From: Punica granatum
Taxonomy: Eukaryota > Streptophyta > Magnoliopsida > Myrtales > Lythraceae
Direction of reading: 5' to 3'
Length of the DNA stretch: 64,000 nucleotides
Assembly: GCF_007655135.1 (NCBI RefSeq)
Contig: NC_045127.1
Span: 248,001-312,000, forward strand
Part shown: piece after piece, positions 44,609 through 57,699 of the stretch
Layout of the letters: the number at the start of each line of letters is the position of its first letter
How positions within the stretch are numbered: the first letter of the stretch is position 1
Notes under the pieces: generated by a model
The model's input: the letters and a program-made list of their open reading frames with translations, nothing else
Database searches by the model: none
Told to the model about the DNA's origin: nothing
Position numbers and translations under genes: made by a program

Positions 44609-45445
44609 GTTATAGAACAAGAAGAAAAAAGGAAGACGACGACGAAAACGTCATTTTATTCGATTCGATTCTCTCTCTGCTTGGGTAGCTGTTCTGTTCT
44701 TAGATATTATATATATCTCCTCCTCTTCTGTTAGGATCTAGAGAAGAGATGTATTTAGGAAGGCAAGCAGCAATCCGAGGTTCCATTGCAGGAAACTGTC
44801 AACTGCTAGTTTTTGAACATTTCCCTCGTTACATTTACATATATTTGTAAGGGAAGAACTCTGCTCAATGAAAAAGGAAAAAATATATATATAAATAAAT
44901 AAAACAGTGAAGCAAAAGCAAAGTTTTCATTCCCGTTCCTCCTTCCTAGTTCCTTCCTGCTTATCTAATTAATGGCCGTTCTGCCTTCGTATTCCACGCC
45001 GACCATTTTTAATGGCCTAACTCCAAACTTCTCCATTTCGTGATGCACCAACTGATAATCATTATTGCCCTTCTCGTAATGAATGAAGCTTAAAGTTTAA
45101 TATGTCCAGGAGAAATATGAAAGCAGAGGTATTCTTTAGAGCTCACTAGATATAATGCAGAACTATCTCAGAGCAACTTTTTAAAATTATAATCTTTGAT
45201 ACAAAGAATCAAGATCATGACAAGTCGAGCACAGTGTAGTTTCTTTTGTCGCAAAATAACAGCTTGCACACTTTTCCCAATGCTAATAATTAATGGAGAA
45301 CGTAGCGTATCGGACAAATTCACCTTGTGAATGAGAGAGAGAACAAGTCCATGATTCCAAGCTTCCCTTTCACCTGTGGCCTTTGATCAAAGATGAATGA
45401 AATTCAAGAAAACCAGCCTTGTAGGGTCTTCGCACAGCCTTTGAT

Positions 45446-48400
45446 TTAGCAAAAGCATGAGTGGGCAAGATGGTTCTTCTTTACCACATATGAGGACAGA
45501 TGGTCAGTAGGTGATGCGGAGGGACTTTCTATAATGGCTGGAACCAGTATTTGGGTTCTCCCAGAAGCTATTCTTTTGCCTGCAACATTGGAGTAGAAAA
45601 GACCAGAGATGGCCGGGACAAAAACGTCACTCTCCGAACATATGTAGTAGTCAATAACCTTTTCAAACTCCGAATCTTCTGCATTGAGGAACTTCGCCTT
45701 CTTAACGACTGGCATTATGCTTTCCTGCAAAAAATTTCTTAAGGTAAGGGTGTTTTCACTTCTCAGAACCCATGGCTGGATCATAAAGGAAAAAAATGGA
45801 GAAGGAAGAGGTAGTCGTTAACTCATGGAATATTCTTTAATTTTTCAGTCAAAACTCTGCTTCTTTTTAGTGTTTACTGAATCGAGAGACATGAATTATG
45901 GATAAAGGAGTCATGGAACTATTTAAGTTGCCAAAAAGACGGCATGGAAAATGATGCACCAAGCTTCTCTAACATGGACAATTGGAAATCAATTTCAGAT
46001 ATTATAACACTAAGGAAAATGAGAACTCTTTAGCAGTCCATAAGCAAATGCGTTCACTGCCGGCACCATCCGAAAGTGTTAAAGAGAAGTTTCAGCCTGA
46101 AGCTGATATTAACTAAGAACTAACCAAAGAATGCTTTTAGGTACATATAACGAGGTAAGCACTTGCTTTATTAGACAAATCCGAGTATCCCCAAGAACAG
46201 GATGGAAGATTCTGACCTTGGTGTAAGTTTTAGGGAAGACCTCCTTCAGAGCATCAAGGCTGCTATCCCACCTTGACTGGGTCAAGTAGATAGTGGTATC
46301 TTTTTTGTAACCAATCTTCTGCAGAAACTCTGCAATTTCCTGGGCATTGAAACATTTCTTTGACCCTTGACAGTTCTTCCTCTCCAGCATGCCCACCCTC
46401 AGATCTACTGCTAGAAATCGTCCATCGGACTTCCTACTCAATGTCCTCAGCCTCTCAACCATCGAGTCAACAACTTCACGAACCTCAGGCTGCAGTTCCA
46501 AGGTCCCAAACATTGCCAAACACATCACTGCATCCAGCTCACTTTTTTGAGTCTTCTTCTTCCTCATATTGACGGATGGGAAATATGTAGCAAGCCTTAT
46601 GTTGCTCTTGGTCCGAAATACTGGTTCCACATGGTCAGCAATATAGTCTTCCGTGATTTTACTTGGGACCTTGACTACGGCAACATCTTGTGCTGATATT
46701 TCAGAGGGTTGCTCTTTCATAACATTGACAACTCCATCTAGGCTTTGCATGAACTTATCGACATCATATATATCTTCAAAACTCCTGAAGAATATAAATT
46801 CATAAGTTACAAGTTGAACCAATATTCTTTCCTTTTTGTTTATCAAGCTTTACCGAACAGGGCATTCAATATTGTTGCTCACCATTCAACGAGTATCAAC
46901 AGGAGACTGATTCTTTTATCCATGACATAGTGCAGTATTGGCTTGCGAGTTTTTAGGACTCAATATCAACCACAGGTGGAAAATAATGTTTCAATAGGAA
47001 TAACAGTGCCTTGATTTGATCCTTTTTTTTTTTGGCTGAAAGACTTGATTTGATTTAAATAATGAAAAATTCACCAGATCTGGAAGGGATTATATACACA
47101 CTAAGGATCCTTTCATCACAAACCTCTTGTCACCAGGGGTGGTTCCTCTGATATCAGGGATTACAAGTGTGGCACCCAAATATTTTGCAACAACCACTGC
47201 AGCTGAAATCTGCAATTTTCACACATATCAGACAGAGTAACTGAAAATAACATAATATATACATATTTTGTATTTCGACTTGTTGAACAAAATACCTATC
47301 CAAAAAGTATTTGTTGAACCGTAACTCAACAGAAAAGCCACATTATAGCAAAACCCAATGTTTGGTGCTGCTTTAAAGTGTAAAATGAGTTGATGGGTTA
47401 AGTCATGGAAGTTGGTCAGACAATAAATAGTCATCTCAAGTCCAAAGTGAGAATGAGTAAGCTACCTGAGAGACATGGTATTCAGGACCATTGATCAATG
47501 AAAATGTAATGGAGCCTTTTGGATCGCCTAGAGCTTCTGCTGGCCAAATGAGTGAAGTAAGCAAAACAAAACAAGAATCAGTCACAGTACTCATAATATG
47601 TTTCATATGTATTTGCAGAAGGTTATCGAGTATGTCAAGTTGTTTCTGACTGGTTCCTGTTTTTGTAACTAAAACAGTTACTTGTAGCCGAGACTACTGG
47701 GAACCTGGGGATGAAGCTGTGGTAAGGCCAAGCAGTGCAGGGCGAATCAAAATACCTGACTCAGGCTTCTCCCAACATGGTTTAAGCTCTCCACCAGAGT
47801 CCTCCTTCCGAGGACCACTCGTTTTAGACACTGAGACGATCCCTTGTTCCGAATAATGGGCATCTTCTGTCACTCCAGGGAGTTTTTCCTTTTAACAGAA
47901 TGTTAAATAAATTAGTAAACAAGCATGTTTATCTGTAGATCAAGATATTGTTGTACTCAAAGAGAAATCAAAGCCACTAGCTTGTGACAGAAATATGTCC
48001 TGGGGTATCAAAATATCAGCAATTCTGTAAAGCTGAGGATAAAAAAAATAAATAGAAGAAAAGAAAGACTTGAAAAAAACTCTGGTTCGTTATCTTCCGT
48101 TGCAGCTGACTGGACTGGAACTAGCTTTTCATTTATTTATTTTTTTGTTCCCTTCTTTTTCCTGAAGAAAGGAGGACAGACTTTTTGGGTGTTATGTTAT
48201 CCTTCATATCCTTCATTATAATTTCCGAGCTCGAATTTTCCCTTGTAGGACTAGTAGGACCCTGAACACAGCCACCCAATATACACACTAAACTCGGCCA
48301 AGAAATCAAATCAAATCAAGAGAACTCCATACGCAGACCAGAGGTTATACATCATCCCAGTTTTTTTTTTTTTTTTTTTTAAAAAAAAGGAAGAAAAAGA

Positions 48401-48794
48401 TAGCTTCTTGAAATAGATCAAACAGAATGCGGGTAAAATGGAGATTAGGCTCAATTCAATGGGCTTCTTTGAAACAAAACAGAGAAAATGGATCAAGACG
48501 AGTGTGATTGGAAACTCAAGAAGGGAGGGTAGCGGGATATGAAATGGAGACCTGACCACCAAATGCAATGCAGCAGAAAGAAAGAAAGAGAGTGCATGAG
48601 GAGGTTGAGCAGAAACACAAGTAAAGTGGATAAAGATTGAAGTTAAAAACAGGAAAATGCGAGTGAGAGAGGTTCATTAGTTAGGGACTTACATGAACAG
48701 AATCGAAGTGCTCTCTCTTGATCATATTACCAAGCATCACAAACATTGTTATGGTCAAAATGCCGGCCACCACTTGTCTCAAATCCACACCCAT
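45446..48794 (-). CDS. O-fucosyltransferase family protein, MSR (mannan synthesis-related) type, 6 exons
   Basis: Exons: 48794-48693, 47888-47756, 47536-47466, 47209-47124, 46784-46217 and 45724-45446. All are GT-AG and in frame, giving 412 residues ending in TAA. It is a type II Golgi membrane protein. Residues about 7-24 (VVAGILTITMFVMLGNMI) form the signal anchor, followed by a short stem. A DUF246/GDP-fucose O-fucosyltransferase fold begins near GSITFSLINGPEYHVSQISAAVVVAKYLGATLVIPDIRG. It continues through RFLAVDLRVGMLE and TIYLTQSRWDSSLDALKEVFP to the C-terminal DYYICSESDVFVPAISGLFYSNVAGKR. From memory the closest Arabidopsis proteins are MSR1 and MSR2 (At3g21190, At1g51630), which support glucomannan synthesis. 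Length and start agree with that family. Long CT/GA tracts lie in its 5' region. Confidence 0.92.
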
Positions 48795-48840
48795 CTCTGC
48801 TTCTGCTTCTATTCTCCTCCTCTCTGTCTCTCGAGATCTA

Positions 48841-48841
48841 G

Positions 48842-48877
<36 letters not shown>
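48841..48877. repeat. CT/GA microsatellite in the MSR-type gene leader
   Basis: About 18 CT units directly upstream of the start codon of the minus-strand gene (GA on its coding strand). GA-rich leaders are common in plants. Confidence 0.9.
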
Positions 48878-48880
<3 letters not shown>

Positions 48881-49077
48881 CTGTGTCTAGTCCAGATTAC
48901 AATAGTATTACGGAGGCTCGGTCTCTCTCAAAACCACTCACCGGCTCTTTCAAATCCAGGTGTGAAAAGCTAATGGGGATGAGCTCTAGAGTGGGGTCGG
49001 GGCAATGACTGACTCAATGGAGTATGAAAGAAGAGGAAGGAGAAGAAGCGGAGAAGTCAGTCAGCTGAAGAGCAGTT

Positions 49078-49085
<8 letters not shown>

Positions 49086-49121
<36 letters not shown>
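49086..49121. repeat. AG microsatellite
   Basis: About 17 AG units in the upstream region of the MSR-type gene. Together with the CT tract at 48841 it forms a long inverted dinucleotide pair that could base-pair. Confidence 0.9.
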
Positions 49122-49122
<1 letters not shown>

Positions 49123-49239
49123 GGAAAGTTCAAATCAAACGACAGACAGTGATTAGTAAACTACACTCACAGTCACGGTCAGAGTCACAGCCGCAGACAG
49201 GGAAACGCCTCCTCTCAATTGCTTTTCAATTTTCCGTCA

Positions 49240-49870
49240 ATTAATAATAATTATGGGGTTGGGTTGAGTTTCTTCCCCCACCGACACTCTCCTCAGAATC
49301 AGAAAATGATGCTTTCTTTCTTTGCCTGCTCCTTTCGTTTCCCTCTTCAGATAATGGCACTTTGCACCCTCTACTTTAGGGCACTTTTGGTTTCGTACCC
49401 TACCTTTTCAAAAATTTACTCATTGCCCCCTCGATCTATTTGAAGAATAAGCATTTCGCCCCCATCCAATCACTTCATTTTTTCCCGCTAAAATGAGTCA
49501 CCTACGTATAACTAGTCATTAACTAAAGATGTCATTAAATTAGAAATTTAAGGGGGAAAATACCACAAACCCCCGTCACTTGCCAAGGGTAGGTTATCCC
49601 TGACAATGTTAACCTCACCTGCACCTGCCACAGTGAGGATGAGGCCGTCGACACCACCTTAAATGACTAGCAGTTATCTTGAACAGTGGTGGCTTCGCTG
49701 ACGACCACTACCCATGAGATAGCAGAGAAAACCTCATTTGTTTAATCTTTAAACACACACACACACAAACATATTGTTCTCTTCGAGAATGGTGGACGAG
49801 AGAAAGATCACAATTTGACAATTGTTCCTTAGTGGGCTGACCACTCAAATTTGGATTTGTTATGCCAATT
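49240..49870. other. Upstream region of the MSR-type gene and spacer
   Basis: No coding gene recognised. Part is probably the MSR promoter. The stretch after 49,550 is unremarkable single-copy-looking sequence. Confidence 0.4.
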
Positions 49871-49878
49871 GGACAAAG

Positions 49879-50217
49879 GCTTCATTTGGTTCGAAAATAA
49901 TAATTCTACTCTATTTCACTCTATTATATTCATCCCTCAATTCAACAATATAATTATTATATTTTATCGTTTTCTTCAATTTAATAATAAATTATATCAC
50001 ATATTTTTTCTAATCATTGTTACAAGTAATTTTTAATATTAGATTCTCCAAACTATTTTTTTTTCTTTTTTAAAAAAATTTATAATAAATTCTCTCACAT
50101 ATTTTTTCTTGACCAATAATATAACTATTTTTTAATAATAAATTTCCCCAAACTATTTTGTCTCTATTTGATGGAGTGGTGTAGATTTATAACTCTACTC
50201 CGAAACCAAACGCACAC
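49879..50217. mobile_element. MITE with GTTTGGTTTCGGAGTAGAG-type ends
   Basis: The left end (TTCATTTGGTTCGAAAATAAT) and the reverse complement of the right end (GTGCGTTTGGTTTCGGAGTA) are imperfect inverted repeats. The approximately 340-bp AT-rich interior has two related ATAATAAATT-containing blocks. It belongs to the same loose family as the elements at 7.3, 54.3, 56.0 and 56.9 kb. Confidence 0.55.
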
Positions 50218-50219
50218 TT

Positions 50220-53200
50220 AATGATTCATACTCGGAAGAAGGAAAAAGAAAAAAAAATGTCTCTAGCACCCTTTTTCTTTTATTTGTTCTCAATGGCCTC
50301 ATCAAGTGTTGAAGAATTCAAAGTAACCATTTCTCACGTCGACTCGACTCGACTCGACTCAATTTGACTCAACTATGTATCTATAAGACAAGACTTGCAT
50401 TCTTTTATATATATTGTCAGTTCTATTTTGATCACAACAATCGAACTCTTAGGGCCAACGAGCCTTAGGTAGAAACTCAAATAGAAAGATATATGAAAAA
50501 GTTTACTTCAAAATCTAATGTAGTACTCTGATTGATTATCCAATTGAGCCTTGTTGCATTAATTTGTACCGTTCAATTTTAACCATCAGCCAGATTGAGC
50601 ATTTCTACCCATTCATAAGCTTTTTTTGGCTGGCTGTCTTAACGGAATCTCGGGTCACTAGTCCCAGCTAACTATCAATTGATCCCATGGACTCAAAACT
50701 GAAAATATAAAGATTAAGAGGGGCAAGTTACTAATCTTACAATTATGATGTAATTAAGTCGAGGCCAAGTTGATCTAAGGAAGATTGCAATGATTAGGTG
50801 GCGGGGTGTTTTACTTAGTTACTAGTATTCTATTCCGTGCGTTGTACGGATTCATTATCGTATACCTATTAATATTTTTTATGAGAACTATTCACATTTT
50901 TAGCAATAACTTTTCTTATTAGTAAAAATAAATGATTAATTTGAAATTCAAAACAATAATATTCAAAATATTAGACTAAATATAAATGATTAAATAAAAA
51001 AATTTATAACTAAATTTCTTGTACTATATGAATTATATATCGATTAATTATCAATATATTGATTTATCACAAATATTCAATTCATATTTTTACTAAGTCA
51101 CAAATTTATTTTTGTTCTAAAAAAATATTGTTTTGTGAGATTCTAATTTTCAAACGTTAGTTTTTTTAATGAATCATTAATTTATAGAATTTGTGATAAA
51201 CTTTAATTTTTCAAATAACCTTAATTCCATTAATTAGTGGTTTGTGATAATCTTTATATTTTTTGAAAATTACATAAATAAAAATTAATTGTTTCTTTTA
51301 GTGTCCTATCTTTGTTATCATAAAGTTATATGATTTATTTAGATTTTTTAAAATAAAAACTTTCTTTAAAGTCATTTATTTAATTAATTAAATATCCCGT
51401 TGATAATCTGAACGATTTAAATTTGAATTTATATATATATATATATGAAATTATTTATTTGTCATTTATACTGACCATTTCTAATGAATATATATATATA
51501 TAATCTACATAGATTTTTACATTTATTATTATTGCTTGTAAAATAATTTTCTAAATTATACTACTCCGAGGAACTTTCTCATATGTATTCTACTATATAG
51601 ATAAATTGATATATGAGTACTATAATTGAATATTTTATAATTACATAAATAATATCAAATTATATCGTATCTTCTACCATAATCGAAAAAAAGTAAAATG
51701 TCTAAAACAATGGAAATATATATATATTTGTATTTATTTTTCAAATTTAATAAGAATAAAAGAATTCTATAAAAATTAATTGATAAATAAAGCAAATTGA
51801 TATTGCTAACCTAAATATAGTCTTATTAATTGCTTATAGGAGTCAATTTTACTATATATATAGATAGTGAAAAGAAAAAAAAAAGAACGGAAGAAGAGAA
51901 AAACAGAGAAAGAGAATAGTCTTAAAAAGCAAAAAAGTAATTGAGTAAATTTATTATTATTATTATTATTATTATTTGGTTCTTTATGGTGGGTGGAGCG
52001 GGTGGAGAAAAAGATGATGTAGTGAATAAGAGCACGTCCTCGCTTGTTGACATAGAGATAGTATGTTTGATATTTAGAGAAACTACTTCTACTCATTTAT
52101 TAGCTATTTAAGATTTTTCTTTTATTGTACTAGATTTTGGGTCTCATTTGTAATAAAAAAGAGCTTAAGCCAAAGCAAGGCAAACGTTAATAATGAACCG
52201 TACTCATAATCAATCATAAAGGAATCATCATAATCATTAGAAAACTAAACTCAAAACTCAAAGTTAGCGAGATGATGGACTCAGCTTAGCTAATATTATA
52301 TACAAGAAGTGATCCTTGTTCCCATTCTGCGACCAGGGCCAAGTAGGGAGGATTTCCCCACTTGCCACTTCTTCTTTTTACAAAAACAAATCAATTCATT
52401 TTTTAATTTTTTTTCCTTCTATTTTCTTATTTCGATGTTGTTTAGACTCGATTGACAAGATATCTGATAATCCGATTAACCTCTCGGTCCAAATAACTAT
52501 TATGATTGGACAATTTATTTCAAGGAACATTTAATTCTACCTTTTATTAAAAAAAAAATTCCTCTTTTCCACAGTATTTGTATATCTAACTTGGACAATA
52601 TAGCTAATAACCTGATTAACCTCTCACCTAAATGAATGTTCGTTGTGGTCAGACCGGTATATTTTTTTCTTGAACTTTTAGGTAAAAAAATTTTATAAAA
52701 AATTCGAAAATGTTATGTATACAAATTAGCTTAAATATAATATATTTTCCTTTTCAAAATTTAGATCTATATTTAAACTCGCATGTCCTTTTTTTAATTC
52801 AATTAGAACGATTAATTTTGAATTTTTTTAGTGTATTTCTGAAATCCTAATGCATAAGGCAATATAGCTCTACTATTTTCAAACTCAGGTCAAATCACTA
52901 AATGGTAAATCTCTAAAGATAGTAGACTTTTTCTATATATTCACATGACTAAAATTTGAGATCTTACTTAAAGAAAAGAGATATCGAATATCAATTTTAA
53001 AATTTATATAAGAAGAAACTCTTGATCTCCAACTTTCTTTTCCTTCCACGGTTTCATTTTTTTATTTGGCCAGAACCTAGGCTCACCAACAACCTATTTA
53101 ATAAATTCTTTTGGACGTTCTTTATTCACATGACTAAAGCTTGAGACTTACTTAAGGATAAGAGACGTTGAATATTAATTTTGAAATTTATATAAGAAAA

Positions 53201-54260
53201 ACTCTTGGCTCCCCTTTCCCTTTTTCTTTCACGATTTCTTTTTTTTTTGGGCGGTGGGGTGCCGAAGGCCACCACCGTTTTCATAGGGTCGGCAACAACC
53301 TATTTAAAAGAATCTTTTGAGCTCACTTAGGTTAGCTTCGGTGAACCACGTGGAACCGTTATATGCCACATTGGCAAACCACTGGAATTAAAAGTGAAAT
53401 TGATTTCATGCTCAACACGATACAAAATCAAAAGTTCGCATATTCCAAATTAATATAAAATTTGACGCCGTGCTAAAATTGTTATCAAATAGAAAGTTTG
53501 TACATTTTTAGGTTAAGAAAAAAAGTTCGTACTACAATTGTTGAAGTGTAAGAAGTTTGTGATTTTTTATTATTAACTCGTAATATTATATTATATTGTT
53601 TTAATGTCCAATTAATTCCACATCTGATGATCTCATTGATCCCAAAATTTCCATCCATGTCTTCCTTCCAATCCGCACAAACCATGCGATGCGATGCGAT
53701 CCATTTATGTCTAATAGAATGCACCTCAAACCATGCGATGCTAATCTACACAAAATAATTATTATTTCACACCAATCCTATCAATTGGTGACTGTGAATT
53801 CATCGGCATGCAGTGATCTATGATATTCTGCGCTGGTTTGGTGGGCCTGCCTTTACCTATTCCTTTAATATTGCTTAGCTCTGACGGGATTAGTCTAGAT
53901 TCGACCCTATCATTTTTGCGGCACGTGCGCTCTCTCTCTTTCTCTTTCTCGCCGATATTCATCTATCTAGTATAGTACATCAAATGATATTATTATATAT
54001 TTGGAAAAAAAAAGTATAATGCCTATAAAAATAATAATTATATATACTGAAAAAATAATAATAAAAGATAATTAATTATACTTTGTCTCCGTGGCTCTCT
54101 TCGGATCTGGGGCAGAAGAGAGGAGACGACCAAATTGCCTTCTGTCCTGTCTACTTTTGATCTAGTCGAGAGCCAATTGCCAGTCGGCCTAGTCCCACTA
54201 TATTATCAATAAAAAAATATTTATCATTAAAAAATGTTAACTGCTTGGGGGCACGAGGGA
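50220..54260. other. AT-rich gene-free region
   Basis: Strongly AT-rich with TA and TTA microsatellites, for example TTATTA at about 51949-51976. Two paragraph-sized blocks near 52,870-53,040 and 53,110-53,240 resemble each other (both contain TTCACATGACTAAA and an AACTCTTG.CTCC stretch), suggesting an old local duplication. No gene is recognised. Confidence 0.5.
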
Positions 54261-54268
54261 GCTTGGTT

Positions 54269-54560
54269 GTGTTTGATTTTAGAGTTGAGTTGAGTTGAGT
54301 TGAATTTTGATTTTAATTGATTTACAATAATTGTGTTGTTGAATTATGAGAAAAAAGTGTGAAAATAGATAGTTGAGAGAGAGTAATGATTGTGTTGTTG
54401 AATTGTGTAAAAAGTAATGAATAGTTGATAGAATTTAATATTAAAACTTGAATTGAATGGTTAAAAGATTGAAAAAAAATGGAAAAGTAATAATTACGTA
54501 ATTGAATATAAATGAAGTTAAAGTGGAGTAGAGTTAAAAAAATTTCTTTAACCAAACATG
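54269..54560. mobile_element. MITE related to the F-box intron element
   Basis: The left end is GTGTTTGATTTTAGAGTTGAG and the right end is TAACCAAACATG. The reverse complement of its interior shares ATTCAACAACACAATCATTAC and TTTAATATTAAATTCT stretches with the element at 7264-7524, so the two are copies in opposite orientation. Confidence 0.62.
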
Positions 54561-56000
54561 CCCACGTATCCCTATTTCAAGTTCAAAACCTCTTGAAACT
54601 GCCTTCCATGGTTTTCGCCCGGTTTACCTTATCCTATGCTCTTATGGTGGATGGGCGCAGGTCCGTGAGGATTAGTTGGGCTGCGTCATAAAAAAATATT
54701 AAATCCTCCTAAGTTGTATATTTAAAAATTCTCCCAATTCAAATTTTCACTCACATTTACTGGATAATCCTTTATTATATAAATTATAATTTAAGTCATT
54801 GTATGTGAAATTTCAAATTAAAAATACTTTTAATCTGATTATTAAAATTTAAATGATATAATAAAACTCATTATTAATATACCTCCCCTGCCATGGAATC
54901 ATCAAGTTTGACTTGGGTACTCCTCAATTGGACCTAATCTATCACGGCCTTCTATAATTGTCCCTTTTTCTTCTTATTAATAGAAGAGCGACATGCGTTG
55001 CAAGTGCTATGCATATCTTGAGTTCTCTATGTGCGTCCTATGTCTTATATTTATTATATTATTAGGGTGACAACAATATGTATGCCATTAACCACCATAA
55101 ATAGAATTCATAAGTCGAAAACCGGGAAACGGAAAATATATTGACCAAAAGAAGCTATAATACAAAAGTTTTATAAAATTGAAACCATAGAGTGCAAAAA
55201 TAATGACTAAAGCTAATAGATTGAAAATTGAGACATAGAATTGAAAAAAAGGGGGAAATGACCGATATTTAAACGTAGAAAGCGATACTCTCAAACTGTA
55301 TAAATGAATTTGGAGGAAGCTACAGATTGAAAATTGAAACCATAGGGTGCAGACTTCAAAAGTAAGTTCACAATATGTTGAGAGGCGAACACTTGGAGAA
55401 GTAGTGTCTAAAAGGACTATAGCTCAAGCACACCTATTGTTTATGACCCCAATACTTGTAATAAGATAATTCTAACCAACAAGTGGGAAAAAATAGTATT
55501 ACAAGCCTAAGAATAGTATTAAATGGATGTATATTTATGCAAATTCGAGGTCTTCATTGTCGCATTAATTGTTACTTACATGGACCTTCATTGAACATAA
55601 CGGAAATTTGAACTGGTTGGCCGACAGAGATCGAGAAAGTAATGAATAAGTGCGTACTTTTGGATTAGTTGATAAACCTAACACGACTCCCTAACTCAAC
55701 CTAATTAAATCAATAAAAGGGAAGGGAAAAAAAGAAGTGATAGAACATTAAAAAAAGTAATATGATCTAATGTGATTTAGTTCAAGTGATTCGGTATTTG
55801 TCTTCCTCAAATAAAGTCTCGGATAAACTCTTCTAAATAGATAAAATTCATGATAAAGAGAGTTTTAGGACATGTTTACTTTTAGAGAATTGATTCTTCA
55901 TTTTTATCTTTATTTTCCTGCTCCATTTTCTCCATCGAAAAGTATAAAAACATATTTACTAATATTAAATTAAAAAATTCTTTGCTTTGAGATAATCTTA
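54561..56000. other. Intergenic, no gene recognised
   Basis: AT-rich sequence with only short, compositionally biased frames and no domain that I can recognise. Confidence 0.45.
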
Positions 56001-56002
56001 AC

Positions 56003-56199
56003 GGTGCGTTTGGTTTCAGAGTTAAAGTAATTTTGATTTTGATTGTGGAAAAGGACAAATGTTATGTAGTATGTTGAGTTAAAGTTAAAGTTAAAATATT
56101 TGACTTGGGAAATGTGTATTTTTATTGTGTAATGGGTTGAGTTAAAGTTAAAAGTAAAAGTAAAATTTTTGTGATTTTAACCCTGAAAACAAACGGGCC
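56003..56199. mobile_element. Short MITE (GCGTTTGGTTTCAGAGTTAAA ends)
   Basis: The left end GGTGCGTTTGGTTTCAGAGT mirrors the right end, which reverse-complements to GGCCCGTTTGTTTTCAGGGT. The interior has repeated GAGTTAAAGTTAAA units. No coding capacity. Confidence 0.6.
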
Positions 56200-56890
56200 A
56201 TCATTATTCATGAAAATTTTGAATTAAATTTATAAATAAATAAAAAATAAAAAAATTCCTAAATTAGAAGATAGAAATGGAAACAATTAGTTAAAGGAAG
56301 AGTGACGAATTCATAAACAATTTGAATTGTGAAAAAGAAAATCTTCCTAGAATTTTTTTAAATTTCTACATAAGTAAACATATTTTTTACTATTCTCAAC
56401 TTTTTAAAAAAATTTCTAACAAAAATGAACAATTCTCCGGAAGTAAATATGCCCATATTTCTTATTAGTCGACCATGCCTAAATTAAATTAGTCAGGGCT
56501 TATTGGATTTCCGGATATTAGTGTGGACCCAAAAAAATGATATAACAAGTCTCTACTGATTGGAACACATTTTAACAACATAAATATTTTAAAAGGATCA
56601 GAAGCAGTCTACCAGGAAAAAATAAAAGATCACAAGCAAATTCCAGTGCACAACTTTCTTTTTTCAAAAGTCCATATATAGAACTTTCAGTTCATGTGAA
56701 CAACATTTATGTAAGATTGATAGTAGTCCTTTGATAGTGTTTGCAACACACACTTTGAATTCTTGAAGAACGGCTTGAAAACATCTATATTATAGAGGGG
56801 AAAATAAACTCCACGTGCTTTCTTATGTAAATAAGAGAAGAACCTTAAAAATTAACTTAAAACCTTTACCTTTTTTTTGTAGAGGTTAGG

Positions 56891-57690
56891 ATGCGTTTGG
56901 CAACGGAATTGAATTGAGTTGAGTTATGTTTCTTATTTTAATGTTTTTATAAAAGGACCCTAGTTTTATTTCTTTTTTGCACAATTGCCCAACTCTGTCT
57001 CTCCCCCCTTCTCCATTGTCTCTCTCTAGGGCAACTCTCTCCCCCTCCCAATCAACCTCTCTTTCTCTTCATCTCAATGCCTCAACCGAGCCTGAAATCA
57101 TCATCAAGGGTGAAGCTCAACTTCACGACTCCCTCGGAGCCTAGATTGAGGCCCTGCATGCTCCACTTCATGTGCGACTCCTACTTTGGCTGCGACTAGG
57201 AGTACAAGTTCTCTCTCGATGTTGGGGAGACCATAGACGTCGATGATGCCAACAACGATGATAGTGGACGGGAGGATGGCCTAGGTTGCCGCTCCCAATG
57301 AGGTTGTCCCAGTGATTGAGGGTCCAATAGAGGAGGGGAAAGGAGATCTTGGCTCTCTCCTGATTTTAGGGTTTCGTCAAAGTGAAATATGAGGTAAATT
57401 TTGGTTTGATTTCTTGGTGCGGGTTCGTCAAATTGAAATCTTAAAGTCATCGTGGCTTGAGAACTATTGCCATGAGTTGTAATTGGCTTGTCGTGGGTGG
57501 GACAACCATGGAAGTGAAGTAATCAATTAGAGAAGGGAGAAGAAGGGCATGAAGATGAAGAAGACGATGAACAGTGCTCGGTGGGGCAAAATTGAAAAAA
57601 TTTCAAATTTTTGGGTCATTTTGAATTTTTGAAAAGTTTGTAGTAGAGTGAAGTGGGGTTGAGTCAAAACATAATTCTAAAACCAAACAG
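56891..57690. mobile_element. Gene-carrying MITE-family element (Pack-type) with a BRR2-like fragment
   Basis: The ends ATGCGTTTGGCAACGGAATT and, reverse-complemented from the right, GACTGTTTGGTTTTAGAATT are imperfect inverted repeats. They belong to the GTTTGG family seen elsewhere in the window. Unlike the other copies it is about 800 bp, with a GC-richer core that encodes a recognisable protein fragment (57077-57290). The target duplication is not resolved. Confidence 0.55.
57077..57290 (+). pseudogene. Fragment resembling the C-terminus of the BRR2 (U5 snRNP) DExH helicase
   Basis: Starting near an ATG the frame reads RVKLNFTTPSEP, then LHFMCDSYFGCD, a stop where the family has Gln (CAG to TAG), and EYKFSLDVGE followed by an acidic tail. 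The YFMxDSYxGCDQEY(K/S)FxVDV block and acidic end are the hallmark of the final Sec63-domain strand of BRR2-type spliceosomal helicases. Only the last 60 or so codons are present, with a stop, so this is a non-functional captured fragment. Confidence 0.6.
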
Positions 57691-57699
57691 TCTCGTACT

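Noticed and set aside
57196..57450. 84-codon minus-strand frame
   Set aside because: It is antisense to the BRR2-like fragment. The plus-strand reading has the recognisable motif.
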